Below the pieces are notes generated by a model, which saw only the letters and a program-made list of their open reading frames with translations, did not search any database and was not told the DNA's origin. A stretch of DNA of 64,000 nt from Rubrobacter xylanophilus (GTDB lineage Bacteria; Actinomycetota; Rubrobacteria; Rubrobacterales; Rubrobacteraceae): contig NZ_AP019791.1 in assembly GCF_007164525.1 (NCBI RefSeq), forward strand, positions 979,501 to 1,043,500, read 5' to 3'. Shown piece after piece: positions 8,224 through 16,035 of this stretch; position 1 is the first letter of the stretch; the number at the start of each line of letters is the position of its first letter. The translations under genes were made by a program, and so were the position numbers.

Positions 8224-8844
8224 CTACGGAGCCACCGCGGCGGCCCTCTCCAGATACTCCAGGACCTCGCCCACGGAGACGACGTCACCATACTTGGCGT
8301 CTATGTCGTAGAGGTTGGCCTCGTGGGCGTCGGGGTTGCGGTCGCCGACGGCCTCGCGCGGAACGACGGGCCTGAAGCCGTGCTGCAGGGCGTCGACGGC
8401 GGTGGCCCGCACGCAGCCCGAGGTCGAGGCGCCCGTGATGATCAGGGTGTCCACGCCCGCGGCGGTGAGCAGGGCTCCGAGCGGCGTCCCGAAGAAGGCG
8501 GAGGCGAAGAGCTTGTTGAGCACGGGCTCGCTCTCCAGCGGCGCGATTCTAGGGTCGATCCCGGCCCACCGGCTCCCGGCCTCCAGCGTAAGGAGCGCGG
8601 GCACCTTGTCGATGAACGCGGCGGCGGTGAGCCTGTCGGACTCCCGGTAGGCGACGGTGGTGAAGACGACCGGGATTTCAGCTTTTCGTGCGGCCTGGAG
8701 CAGCTTCCGGATCTCCCCGACCGGCCCTTCGAGATCGCAGGCGAGCGGGGACTCGGGGTCGGTGAAGCCGAGCGTCATGTCGATGACGATGAGGGCGGGG
8801 CGGCGGCCGAAGCCGCCGCGTCCGCCGAAGCCCTCTATGTGCAT
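8224..8844 (-). CDS. Isochorismatase-family amidohydrolase (N-carbamoylsarcosine amidase-like)
   Basis: 206 residues from the ATG at 8844, three bases after the hydantoinase B stop. The cysteine-hydrolase triad is visible: Asp in LIVIDMTLGF, Lys in PVLNKLFASAF and Cys in ASTSGCVRATAVDA. The family includes N-carbamoylsarcosine amidase, which releases CO2 and ammonia to give sarcosine, as well as nicotinamidase and isochorismatase. Its place behind hydantoinase A/B matches the creatinine/N-methylhydantoin route, where the hydantoinase product is an N-carbamoyl amino acid. That substrate assignment is inference. It is the last gene of the operon headed at 14945. Confidence 0.82.
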   Translation of the reverse strand: MHIEGFGGRGGFGRRPALIVIDMTLGFTDPESPLACDLEGPVGEIRKLLQAARKAEIPVVFTTVAYRESDRLTAAAFIDKVPALLTLEAGSRWAGIDPRIAPLESEPVLNKLFASAFFGTPLGALLTAAGVDTLIITGASTSGCVRATAVDALQHGFRPVVPREAVGDRNPDAHEANLYDIDAKYGDVVSVGEVLEYLERAAAVAP

Positions 8845-8848
8845 CCAC

Positions 8849-10750
8849 TCACCCCCTGCCGTTCGCCCGCGCCGTGCCGAGCTCGTGCGAGAGCCACTCG
8901 TTGAATTTGCGGCGAGTCTCGGCGATGATCCTGCGCTGCTCCGCAAGCGGCGGCAGGTCGCCGTGGTCGAAGGCGGGTGGCTCGGGGCGGGAGGCCCGGA
9001 TCTCCTCGCGCTTCGACTCTGTCGCTGCGGCGTCCACCGAGCCGTCCTCCCCCAAAACGACCCCGTACTCGCTCCCGGCGGCCTCGCGGCTCACGAGACC
9101 CCATCGGACGTCCCTGGCGACGGCCTCGGGGTCGCGCTCCAGCGGGTCGCCGACGCCCCCGGCCCCGGCGGTCTCGAAGACGAGCCGGTCGCCTTCGAAG
9201 ACCGGGACGTCGCTCACCTTGGAGGGGAGCTCGACGGTCTCGCCGCTCTTGCGGATGAGGGTCTTCTTCGAGGGCGAGCCGGGCTTGCCGCCGGCCACGC
9301 CGTAGGGGTAGGTGTGGGCGCGGTCGTCCTGGTAGGTGATGCGCCCGTCGGAGAGGAAGCGATAGACCTTCCGTATGCCGCAGCCGCCGCGGAACTGCCC
9401 CGCGCCGCAGGAGTCGCGGCGGGCGGCGTACTCCTCCACGATCATGGGGTAGTACGTCTCCATGTACTCCGCGGGGACCGCGAGGAACTCCGGCCACCAG
9501 GAGTGCCCGTCGAGACCGTCCTTGCCGGGGATCGCCGGGATGCCGCCGTAGAGGATCTCCATCGTCTGGAATGGCTCGCCGTCCGGCTTGACGCCGGAGT
9601 AGACGAAGTTGGGGCTCGTCCCGTAGGAGCCGGAGACGTTGAAGCCGATCGCCTTGGCGTAGACCGCGCCCAGGACGTCGAAGAGGCGCGCCATGACGAC
9701 CAGGCGGTTGGAGAGGGGCGCGGGGTCCTTCGGGCGCAGCACGGAGCCCTCGGGGATGTGGACCTTTATGACGTCCGAGTAGCCGTCGTTGAAGAGGATG
9801 GTCGGGTCTACGGCGGAGATCAGGAAGACCCCCGCGAACATCTGGAACATCCGGTGGTTGAGGAGGAAGTTGACGGGGCCGGGGACCTGGGCGTCGGTGC
9901 CGGTCCAGTCGAGGTGCAGGGTGTCGCCCTCGCGCCACATGGCGAGCTTGAGCTTTATGGGGCCGTTGCCGAGCCCGTCGTCGTCGGTGTAGTCCTCGAA
10001 CTCGAAGCGCTCACCCTCCGGGATGAGCTGGCGCATGAGGTTTATGATGCTGGTGCGCGTCCGGTCGAGGAGGGCGTCGCAGGCCTCGAGGTAGGTCTCC
10101 TTGCCGAAGCGGTCGCAGATGTCCTTCACCCTTTGCGCGCCCGCCGCCGTACCCGCGGCTATCGCCATGATGTCCGCCCGCGTCTCGCGCGGGGTGCGCG
10201 AGTTGTGGCAGAAGAAGCGCAGGACCTCCTCGTTCAGTTTGCCGCCGTCGTAGAGCTTGACGGGCGGCATGCGCACGCCCTCCTCGTAGATCGAGCGGGC
10301 GTCGATGGGGATGGAACCTGCGGTCTTGCCGCCGACGTCCATCAGGTTGCCCCACTGCAGGGCGTAGCCGACGTGGTCGCCCTCGTAGAAGATCGGGCGC
10401 ACCAGCAGGATGTCCGGCAGGTGAGACGTGCTCCCCTCCATCATGTACGGGTCGTTCGTGGCGATGACGTCGCCGTCCTTGAGGTCCTCGACCCTGTAGG
10501 GCGAGTTCTCGAGGACGGTGTCCACCGGGCTTCCGAACTGGCCGACGACCATGCGCCCCTGGCGGTCGGCGATCAGAGGGAACTCGTCGGCCTGCTCGCG
10601 GATGATGGGGCTCACGGCCGTCGTGACGAGCACCCGGTCCATCTCGTAGCGGATGTTCTTGAGGGCGTTCTCGATGATGTCGAGGGTGACGTTGTCTATG
10701 TCGTGCTCCCGGACGAAGTCCGGAAGCTCCTGCCTCTCGTGCAGCACCAT
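8849..10750 (-). CDS. hyuB: Hydantoinase/oxoprolinase subunit B (HyuB)
   Basis: 633 residues, of the HyuB family (about 520-700 residues). The start of the protein carries family features such as NIRYEMDRVLVTTAVSPIIREQ, followed by DVIATNDPYMMEGSTSHLPD and the CGAGQFRGGCGIRKVYRF block; the end (FNEWLSHEL) follows. With HyuA it forms an ATP-dependent amidohydrolase for hydantoins or 5-oxoproline-like rings; some relatives are acetone or acetophenone carboxylases. It lies four bases after hyuA. The true ring substrate cannot be read from sequence. Confidence 0.9.
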   Translation of the reverse strand: MVLHERQELPDFVREHDIDNVTLDIIENALKNIRYEMDRVLVTTAVSPIIREQADEFPLIADRQGRMVVGQFGSPVDTVLENSPYRVEDLKDGDVIATNDPYMMEGSTSHLPDILLVRPIFYEGDHVGYALQWGNLMDVGGKTAGSIPIDARSIYEEGVRMPPVKLYDGGKLNEEVLRFFCHNSRTPRETRADIMAIAAGTAAGAQRVKDICDRFGKETYLEACDALLDRTRTSIINLMRQLIPEGERFEFEDYTDDDGLGNGPIKLKLAMWREGDTLHLDWTGTDAQVPGPVNFLLNHRMFQMFAGVFLISAVDPTILFNDGYSDVIKVHIPEGSVLRPKDPAPLSNRLVVMARLFDVLGAVYAKAIGFNVSGSYGTSPNFVYSGVKPDGEPFQTMEILYGGIPAIPGKDGLDGHSWWPEFLAVPAEYMETYYPMIVEEYAARRDSCGAGQFRGGCGIRKVYRFLSDGRITYQDDRAHTYPYGVAGGKPGSPSKKTLIRKSGETVELPSKVSDVPVFEGDRLVFETAGAGGVGDPLERDPEAVARDVRWGLVSREAAGSEYGVVLGEDGSVDAAATESKREEIRASRPEPPAFDHGDLPPLAEQRRIIAETRRKFNEWLSHELGTARANGRG

Positions 10751-10754
10751 CCTT

Positions 10755-12809
10755 TTATGCCTCCTCGATCAGGATGTTCCCGAAGCGGTCCACCGCGCCC
10801 CGGTAGCCGGGCTCTATGACGGTCGTGGTGTCGTCCTGCACCACGACAGCGGGCCCCTCGACGGTGTGGCCGGGACGGAGCCCGGAGCGGTCGTAGATCG
10901 GGGTCTTAAGCCACTCGCCGCCGAAGTACACCTTCTCCGTGCGCAGCACCGCTTCGGAGGCATCGGCCCCGGCGCCGTCCTCGCTCTCGACGAGGCTCAC
11001 GCCCCTTATGGTGCCGCGCCCCACGACGCGCACGGTGGCGATCTCCAGCGGCGAGTCCGGCAGCTCGAAGTTGTAGCGCTGGCGGTGGGCCTCCTCGAAG
11101 CGCTCGCGCAGGAAGGAGCTGTCGCCTTCGCCCAACTCTTCGAGCTCGAAGCGGCAGGGGATCTGGATGTTCTGCAGGTAGTAGCGGCAGTCGGCGTAGA
11201 GGTCGAAGCGCTTCTCGTTCTCCTCCACCCCCTCGCCGTCGAGCCACTCGTCGGCCTGCGCGATGAGCCGCTCGACCGTCGTCTTGAGCTCCGCGGCGGG
11301 GGTCTCCTCGGCGATGCGCAGGTAGGTCTCGGGGAACTCGTTCTGGATGTCCGAGGAGAGGAAGCCGAAGGCGCTCATCACGCCCGGCGTCGGCGGCACG
11401 ATCACGGAGCGGGAGCGGATGAGGCGTCCCAGCGCGTTGGCGTGCATCGGCCCGGCGCCGCCGAAGGCCACGAGGCCGAACTCCCTCGGGTCGTGGCCGC
11501 GCTCGACGCTCACGACCCTGAGAGCGGCGTGCATGTTCTCGTTGACGATCTCCAGGATCGCCTCCGCCGCCTCCTCGACGCCCATCCCGAGCCGCTCAGC
11601 GACCTTCCCGACGGCCCTCCGGGCCGCTTCCTCGTCCATCTGCAGCGTGCCGCCGAGGGCGACGCCCGGCGGGATGCGGTGCAGCACCACGTTCGCGTCG
11701 GTGACGGTCGGCTCCTCGCCGCCGCGCCCGTAGGCGGCGGGTCCGGGGTCGGCCCCCGCGCTCGCCGGGCCGACCTGCAGGGCGCCGCTCGCGGAGACGA
11801 AGGCGATCGAGCCCCCTCCCGCGCCGACGCTGTGGACGTCGACCGCCGGGCTCTTGAACTGAAAGTAGCCGAGCTGGATGTCGCGGCGCACCGGCGTCTC
11901 CCCGTCCAGGCACAGCGAGACGTCCGTGGAGGTGCCGCCCATGTCGAAGGTGAGGATGTTCTTCACCCCGATCTCGCGCGCCAGGTAGGCCGCCCCCGTC
12001 ACGCCCCCCGACGGCCCCGAGAGCGCGATCTGTATGGGCCTCTCGGCGACGGCCTGCGTGCTCATCGCCCCGCCGTCGGAGCGGACTATCGAGAGGGCGC
12101 CGCCGAAGCGCCGCTCGCGGACGCTCCTCTCGAAGTTCTTCATGTAGAGCATCGTGCGCGGCTGGACGGCGGTGTTGACCACGGTGGTGAGCGTCCGCTC
12201 GTACTCCCCGTACTCCTGCCCGATGTCGGAGGAGATGGAGACCGAGAGGTCCGGGTAGGCCTCGCGCACGATCTCGCGAGTGCGCCGCTCGTGCGCCGGG
12301 TTGACGTAGGAGTTCAAAAAGCCGATGGCGAGCGACTCGACGCCCCGCTCGACGAGATGCCGCACGGCCTCCCGCACCTCCTCCTCGTCCAGCGGCACGA
12401 GGACGCTTCCGTCCGGCCCGATGCGCTCGTTTATACCCACGGTATCCGTCGGATCGGCGGGCGGGTCGGGCTTGACGAGCGACATCCAGCCGTAGAGCGG
12501 ACCCGGGGTCCAGGCGCGGGCGAGGAGGAGGATCTGCTCGTGGCCCTTCGTCGTCAGCAGCCCCACTCGCGAGCCGCTGTTCGTGAGGATCATGTTCGTC
12601 ACCACGGTCGTGCCGTGGAAGAGGAGGTGGAGATCGTCGAAGGAGATCCCCACCTTCCCGCACACCGTCTCTATCCCCTCGACCACGCCCCGCGAGGGAT
12701 CGTCGGGCGTCGAGAGGACCTTGCCCTCGGTGAGCTCCCCGGTCTCCTCGTCGAAGACCAGCACGTCCGTGAACGTCCCCCCCACGTCCACCGCCACGTT
12801 GTACGCCAT
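10755..12809 (-). CDS. hyuA: Hydantoinase/oxoprolinase subunit A (HyuA)
   Basis: 684 residues, normal for HyuA. The N-terminus VAVDVGGTFTDVLVFDEETG is the actin-like ATPase loop of the family, LLFHGTTVVTNMIL follows, and the middle has ILTFDMGGTSTDVSLC and HSVGAGGGSIAFV. These bind the phosphate of ATP and metal. Together with HyuB it opens cyclic amides with ATP. The gene sits between the HMG-CoA lyase-like gene and hyuB in one operon. The ATG at 12809 is preceded by GGAAAGGAG. Confidence 0.92.
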   Translation of the reverse strand: MAYNVAVDVGGTFTDVLVFDEETGELTEGKVLSTPDDPSRGVVEGIETVCGKVGISFDDLHLLFHGTTVVTNMILTNSGSRVGLLTTKGHEQILLLARAWTPGPLYGWMSLVKPDPPADPTDTVGINERIGPDGSVLVPLDEEEVREAVRHLVERGVESLAIGFLNSYVNPAHERRTREIVREAYPDLSVSISSDIGQEYGEYERTLTTVVNTAVQPRTMLYMKNFERSVRERRFGGALSIVRSDGGAMSTQAVAERPIQIALSGPSGGVTGAAYLAREIGVKNILTFDMGGTSTDVSLCLDGETPVRRDIQLGYFQFKSPAVDVHSVGAGGGSIAFVSASGALQVGPASAGADPGPAAYGRGGEEPTVTDANVVLHRIPPGVALGGTLQMDEEAARRAVGKVAERLGMGVEEAAEAILEIVNENMHAALRVVSVERGHDPREFGLVAFGGAGPMHANALGRLIRSRSVIVPPTPGVMSAFGFLSSDIQNEFPETYLRIAEETPAAELKTTVERLIAQADEWLDGEGVEENEKRFDLYADCRYYLQNIQIPCRFELEELGEGDSSFLRERFEEAHRQRYNFELPDSPLEIATVRVVGRGTIRGVSLVESEDGAGADASEAVLRTEKVYFGGEWLKTPIYDRSGLRPGHTVEGPAVVVQDDTTTVIEPGYRGAVDRFGNILIEEA

Positions 12810-12828
12810 ATCGCTCCTTTCCCCGTTT

Positions 12829-13731
12829 CTAACCCGAAACCGGCGCGAAGGCGCCGGCCTTGTGGACCCGCCCCGGAAGCTCCTTGCCTAACTGCTCCGA
12901 AAGCCACCCCGCCACCTCTATGAGGGCGTCGAGGTCTATCCCGGTCTCGTATCCCATGCCGTGCAGGGTGTAGACGAGATCTTCGGTCGCGATGTTGCCG
13001 GTGGCCCGGGGCGCGAAGGGGCACCCCCCGGTCCCTCCGACGGAGGCATCGAGCACGGTCGCACCGCTCTCCACGGCGGCGACGGCGTTGGCGATGCCGG
13101 TGTTGCGCGTGTCGTGGAAGTGGCAGCCCACGGCGGTTTCCTCCGGGGCTATCTCCGAGAGCTCCTGGACGAGCGCGCGCACCTGCGTGGGGACGCCGAC
13201 CCCGATGGTGTCGGCGAGCACGACCTCGTCCGGGCTCGCCCCGGCGACCTGCCCGGCCACCTCCAGCACCCGCTCCGGCCGCACCTCGCCTTCGAACGGG
13301 CAGCCGAAGGCCACGGAGAGCGTCACGGAGAAGCGCACGCCGTCCTCGCGGGCCCGCCCGGCGAGCCGCCCCGCGAGCGCGGCGGCCTCCTCTACGGTGG
13401 TGTTCTGGTTGCGGCGGGCGAACTCGTCGGTCAGAGGGAAGGCGTAGCGCACCTCGTCCACCCCGGCGGCCACCGCCCGCTCGTAGCCCTTCTCGTTGAG
13501 GACGAGCCCGGCGTAGCTCGTGCCCTCGCGCCGGTTCAGCCCCGCGATGACTTCTTCGGCACCGGCCATCTGGGGCACCCGCTTGGGGTTCACGAAGCTC
13601 GCCGCCTCGACCCGCGGGACGCCGGCGGCGGCGAGCCTGTCGCAGAGTCCGGCGCGGATCTCGGGCGGGAGCGTCTTCTCTTCGTTCTGCAGGCCGTCGC
13701 GGGGGCCGACGTCCACTATCTCGACGCGCAT
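12829..13731 (-). CDS. Hydroxymethylglutaryl-CoA lyase-like enzyme
   Basis: 300 residues, TIM-barrel HMGL-like family. Key parts are VGPRDGLQNE near the start, VLADTIGVG, the metal-ligand block GCHFHDTRNTGIAN and the signature SVGGTGGCPFAPRATGNIATED-type loop with the catalytic Cys (GGCPFA). HMG-CoA lyase cleaves HMG-CoA to acetyl-CoA and acetoacetate, the last step of leucine degradation; close relatives cleave other 3-hydroxy-3-methyl acyl-CoAs. Its ATG shares a base with the stop of the CoA-transferase gene upstream, so the two likely act in sequence: CoA loading, then cleavage. Confidence 0.88.
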   Translation of the reverse strand: MRVEIVDVGPRDGLQNEEKTLPPEIRAGLCDRLAAAGVPRVEAASFVNPKRVPQMAGAEEVIAGLNRREGTSYAGLVLNEKGYERAVAAGVDEVRYAFPLTDEFARRNQNTTVEEAAALAGRLAGRAREDGVRFSVTLSVAFGCPFEGEVRPERVLEVAGQVAGASPDEVVLADTIGVGVPTQVRALVQELSEIAPEETAVGCHFHDTRNTGIANAVAAVESGATVLDASVGGTGGCPFAPRATGNIATEDLVYTLHGMGYETGIDLDALIEVAGWLSEQLGKELPGRVHKAGAFAPVSG

Positions 13732-14945
13732 CAGACGATCCCCTTCTCCCGCAGGGCGGCCAGTTCTTCGTCGCCGAGCTTCAGCAGGCCGCGGTAGACC
13801 TCCTCGTTGTGCTGCCCGAGGGTCGGGCCGGTCCAGCGGACCTCGCCGGGGGTCCCGGTGAGGCGCGGGACGACGTTCTGCATGGGGAAGGGACCTATCT
13901 CGGGGTCCTCCACCTCGATCACGTTGCCCCGGGCGGCGTAGTGCGGATCCTCGACCATGTCCCTGGCGGTGAAGACCTTGCCCGCCGGGACGCCCGCTTC
14001 GTGCATGGCCTCGAGAACCTCATCGCCGGTCCGCTGCTTCGTCCACTCCGAGATCCTGGCGTCCAGCTCCTCCATGTTCTCGCCCCGGGCGTGATGGGTG
14101 GCGAACCTCGGATCCTCGGCCCACTCGGGGTGCCCGAGCGCCTTCGCCAGCCTTCTGAAGACGGTGTCGGCGTTGCCCGCGATGAGGACGTAGTCCTCGT
14201 CTTTCGTGGGATAGATGTTGGAGGGCGCGACGAACGGCAGCACGGTCCCGGTGCGCCCCCGCACGTGCCCGGTCAGGACGTACTCCGGGATCGTGCTCTC
14301 CATCAGCGCCAGGACAGCCTCATAGATCCCGACGTCCACCACCTGCCCTCTTCCGCCGTGCGCCTCGCGATGGTAGAGGGCCGTGAGCGCCCCGAGAGCC
14401 CCGAAGGTCGCCGCGAGCGAGTCCCCCAGGGAGATGCCCACCCGTGGCGGCGGGAGGTCCGGGAAGCCGGTTATGTGCCGGATGCCGCCCATCGCCTCGC
14501 CGATCGCGCCGAAGCCCGCCCGTTCCCTGTAGGGCCCGGTCTGCCCGTAGCCCGAGACCCGCACCATGACGAGGCCGGGGTTGATCTCTTTCAGGTCCTC
14601 GTACCCGAGCCCCCAGCGCTCCATCGTGCCGGGACGGAAGTTCTCGATCAGCACGTCGGCCTCGGCTACGAGCCTGCGCGCGAGCTCCTGCCCCTCTTCC
14701 TCCCTCAGATTGAGCGTGACGCTCTTCTTGTTGCGGGCGATGATCGGCCACCACAGAGTGCGACCCTCCTTGCGGTGCCGGCCCCACTCGCGCATCGGAT
14801 CACCCTTCCCGGGCGGCTCGACCTTTATGACCTCCGCCCCGAAGTCCCCCAACAGCTGCCCGCAGAACGGGCCCGCGAGCAGGCTGCCCATCTCCACCAC
14901 CCGAATGCCTTCCAATGGGCGAGTCCCGTTCCTATGCTGGATCAT
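13731..14945 (-). CDS. Family III (CaiB/BaiF) CoA-transferase
   Basis: 404 residues from the ATG at 14945, which has AGGAGGGG five bases before it; a longer frame to 14969 lacks such a site. N-terminal LEGIRVVEMGSLLAGPFCGQ and LGDFGAEVIKVEPPGKGDPMR are the family signature, and the aspartate of the ENFRPGTMERWG region follows. These enzymes move CoA between carboxylic acids. It is the first gene of an operon that continues to 8224 and lies right behind promoter and operators at 15142-15182. Confidence 0.9.
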   Translation of the reverse strand: MIQHRNGTRPLEGIRVVEMGSLLAGPFCGQLLGDFGAEVIKVEPPGKGDPMREWGRHRKEGRTLWWPIIARNKKSVTLNLREEEGQELARRLVAEADVLIENFRPGTMERWGLGYEDLKEINPGLVMVRVSGYGQTGPYRERAGFGAIGEAMGGIRHITGFPDLPPPRVGISLGDSLAATFGALGALTALYHREAHGGRGQVVDVGIYEAVLALMESTIPEYVLTGHVRGRTGTVLPFVAPSNIYPTKDEDYVLIAGNADTVFRRLAKALGHPEWAEDPRFATHHARGENMEELDARISEWTKQRTGDEVLEAMHEAGVPAGKVFTARDMVEDPHYAARGNVIEVEDPEIGPFPMQNVVPRLTGTPGEVRWTGPTLGQHNEEVYRGLLKLGDEELAALREKGIV

Positions 14946-15141
14946 CCGGCCCCTCCTTCGAAGCTCCACCCCCGAGATTGCAGCCTTGCGCGCCAGACCG
15001 CTCCACCCACCACGTTACCAACTCCCTTTCCGGCGCCTCATCCCTCACCCCGCAACGGTCGTTCACGACGCCGAACTCCTCAAAAGGTCCCACACCGCAT
15101 CAGTGAAGCCACCAGCACCCCGTCTCTCTCACTTCTCGACT

Positions 15142-15153
15142 TTTGTATACAAA
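15142..15153. promoter_or_regulatory. GntR/FCD-type operator, perfect 12-bp palindrome
   Basis: TTTGTATACAAA is a perfect palindrome of the TNGTNNACNA type bound by FadR/VanR-group GntR proteins. It begins at the last base of the -10 box of the CoA-transferase operon promoter, so a bound protein would block initiation. Confidence 0.7.
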
Positions 15154-15182
15154 TATTAGATAGCCCGCGGCATTCGTGTCAA
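15153..15182 (-). promoter_or_regulatory. Sigma70-type promoter of the CoA-transferase/hydantoinase operon
   Basis: Minus-strand TTGACA (15182-15177), an 18-base spacer and TAATAT (15158-15153). The leader to the ATG at 14945 would be about 200 bases, long for this window; I see no riboswitch or attenuator in it. Confidence 0.7.
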
Positions 15183-15258
15183 GGTGCGGAGGGTCAGGCA
15201 TGCAAATATCCCTGAAATAAGTGGATTTTTCGCGGTTTTCTCAAGCCTGGTCCAGCGC

Positions 15259-15270
15259 AATGTACACAAA
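15259..15270. promoter_or_regulatory. Second, weaker GntR operator-like site
   Basis: AATGTACACAAA (TTTGTGTACATT on the minus strand) resembles the perfect site at 15142-15153 with imperfect symmetry. The centres are 117 bases apart. It lies 20 bases after the regulator stop. Confidence 0.45.
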
Positions 15271-15290
15271 AGGCCACAATGAGCGTTGCG

Positions 15291-15929
15291 TTACCTGGCG
15301 TCCTGCTGGAGGGCTCCGATGACGAAATCCCGGCCCTCGTAGATGTGTTCGCGCATGAGGATCTCGGCCCGTTCGGGGTCGCGGGACGCGAGGGCTCCGA
15401 CGATCTGACGGTGGTAGTGATTGGAGATCATGCGCTCGTACGGCCCGTACCAGAAGAAGGCCTTGAAGACGAGCGGTATCTGGACCGTGTTTCGGACGAG
15501 GCGTTCGAGCCTTTTATTGCGGCTGGCGACGACGACCGCGTTGTGGAACTCGTTGTTCAGGGAGACGAGCGCCCGGGTCTCCTCTTCGTGGTCCGAGAAG
15601 CGCTCGGCGATCTTCTCCATCTCGCCGGCGAGCTCTCCGAGGCGTTCCAGCTCCTCCTTGCCTATGCGTTCTGCGGCCCGGCGGGCGGCGTAGCCCTCCA
15701 GCACCGCCCGCAGGTCGTAGATATCCCGGACGTCCTCGATGCTGAAGGAGCACACCATGGCGCCCTTGTTGGGGAATATCTCGACGAGCCCTTCGGCCTC
15801 CAGCCTGGTGAGAGCCTGGCGGATGGGGGTCCGGCTGACCTGGAGCTTCTCGGCGAGCTGCTCCTCTATGAGCCGTTCGCCGGGACCGTACTCGCCCTCC
15901 AGGATCAGGCCGCGCAACCGTTCGAGCAC
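15291..15929 (-). CDS. GntR-family regulator, FadR/FCD subgroup
   Basis: 212 residues from GTG 15929. An N-terminal winged helix (GERLIEEQLAEKLQVSRTPIRQ, then RLEAEGLVEIFPNKGAMV) is followed by an FCD ligand domain with metal-binding residues in DLRAVLEGYAARRAAE, NNEFHNAVV and the HYHRQIVGALASRD block. FCD regulators sense organic acids. It lies directly upstream of the CoA-transferase operon in the same direction, and that operon's promoter carries the matching TTTGTATACAAA site, so this is very probably its repressor. No ATG lies in frame upstream. Confidence 0.87.
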   Translation of the reverse strand: MLERLRGLILEGEYGPGERLIEEQLAEKLQVSRTPIRQALTRLEAEGLVEIFPNKGAMVCSFSIEDVRDIYDLRAVLEGYAARRAAERIGKEELERLGELAGEMEKIAERFSDHEEETRALVSLNNEFHNAVVVASRNKRLERLVRNTVQIPLVFKAFFWYGPYERMISNHYHRQIVGALASRDPERAEILMREHIYEGRDFVIGALQQDAR

Positions 15930-15995
15930 GGAGCCGCCGGGTCTGTAACCTTTGCGCGAAGTAGTTATGGTTCGCCCCCGTATGATCCGGTATAA

Positions 15996-16029
15996 CCCTG
16001 CTGCCGGCCGTCACCGGCCGGCAGCAGGG
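15996..16029 (-). terminator. Strong hairpin after the amidase gene
   Basis: A perfect 15-bp stem (15996-16010 with 16015-16029) and a TCAC loop, seven bases past the amidase stop. The downstream side on the minus strand reads TTATACC rather than a T-run. It separates the amidase from the GntR gene. Confidence 0.6.
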
Positions 16030-16035
16030 GTTATT

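Noticed and set aside
8657-12923. Two plus-strand frames of more than 700 codons
   Set aside because: They are antisense to hyuB and hyuA, which carry full family motifs; no ribosome binding site and no recognisable domain.
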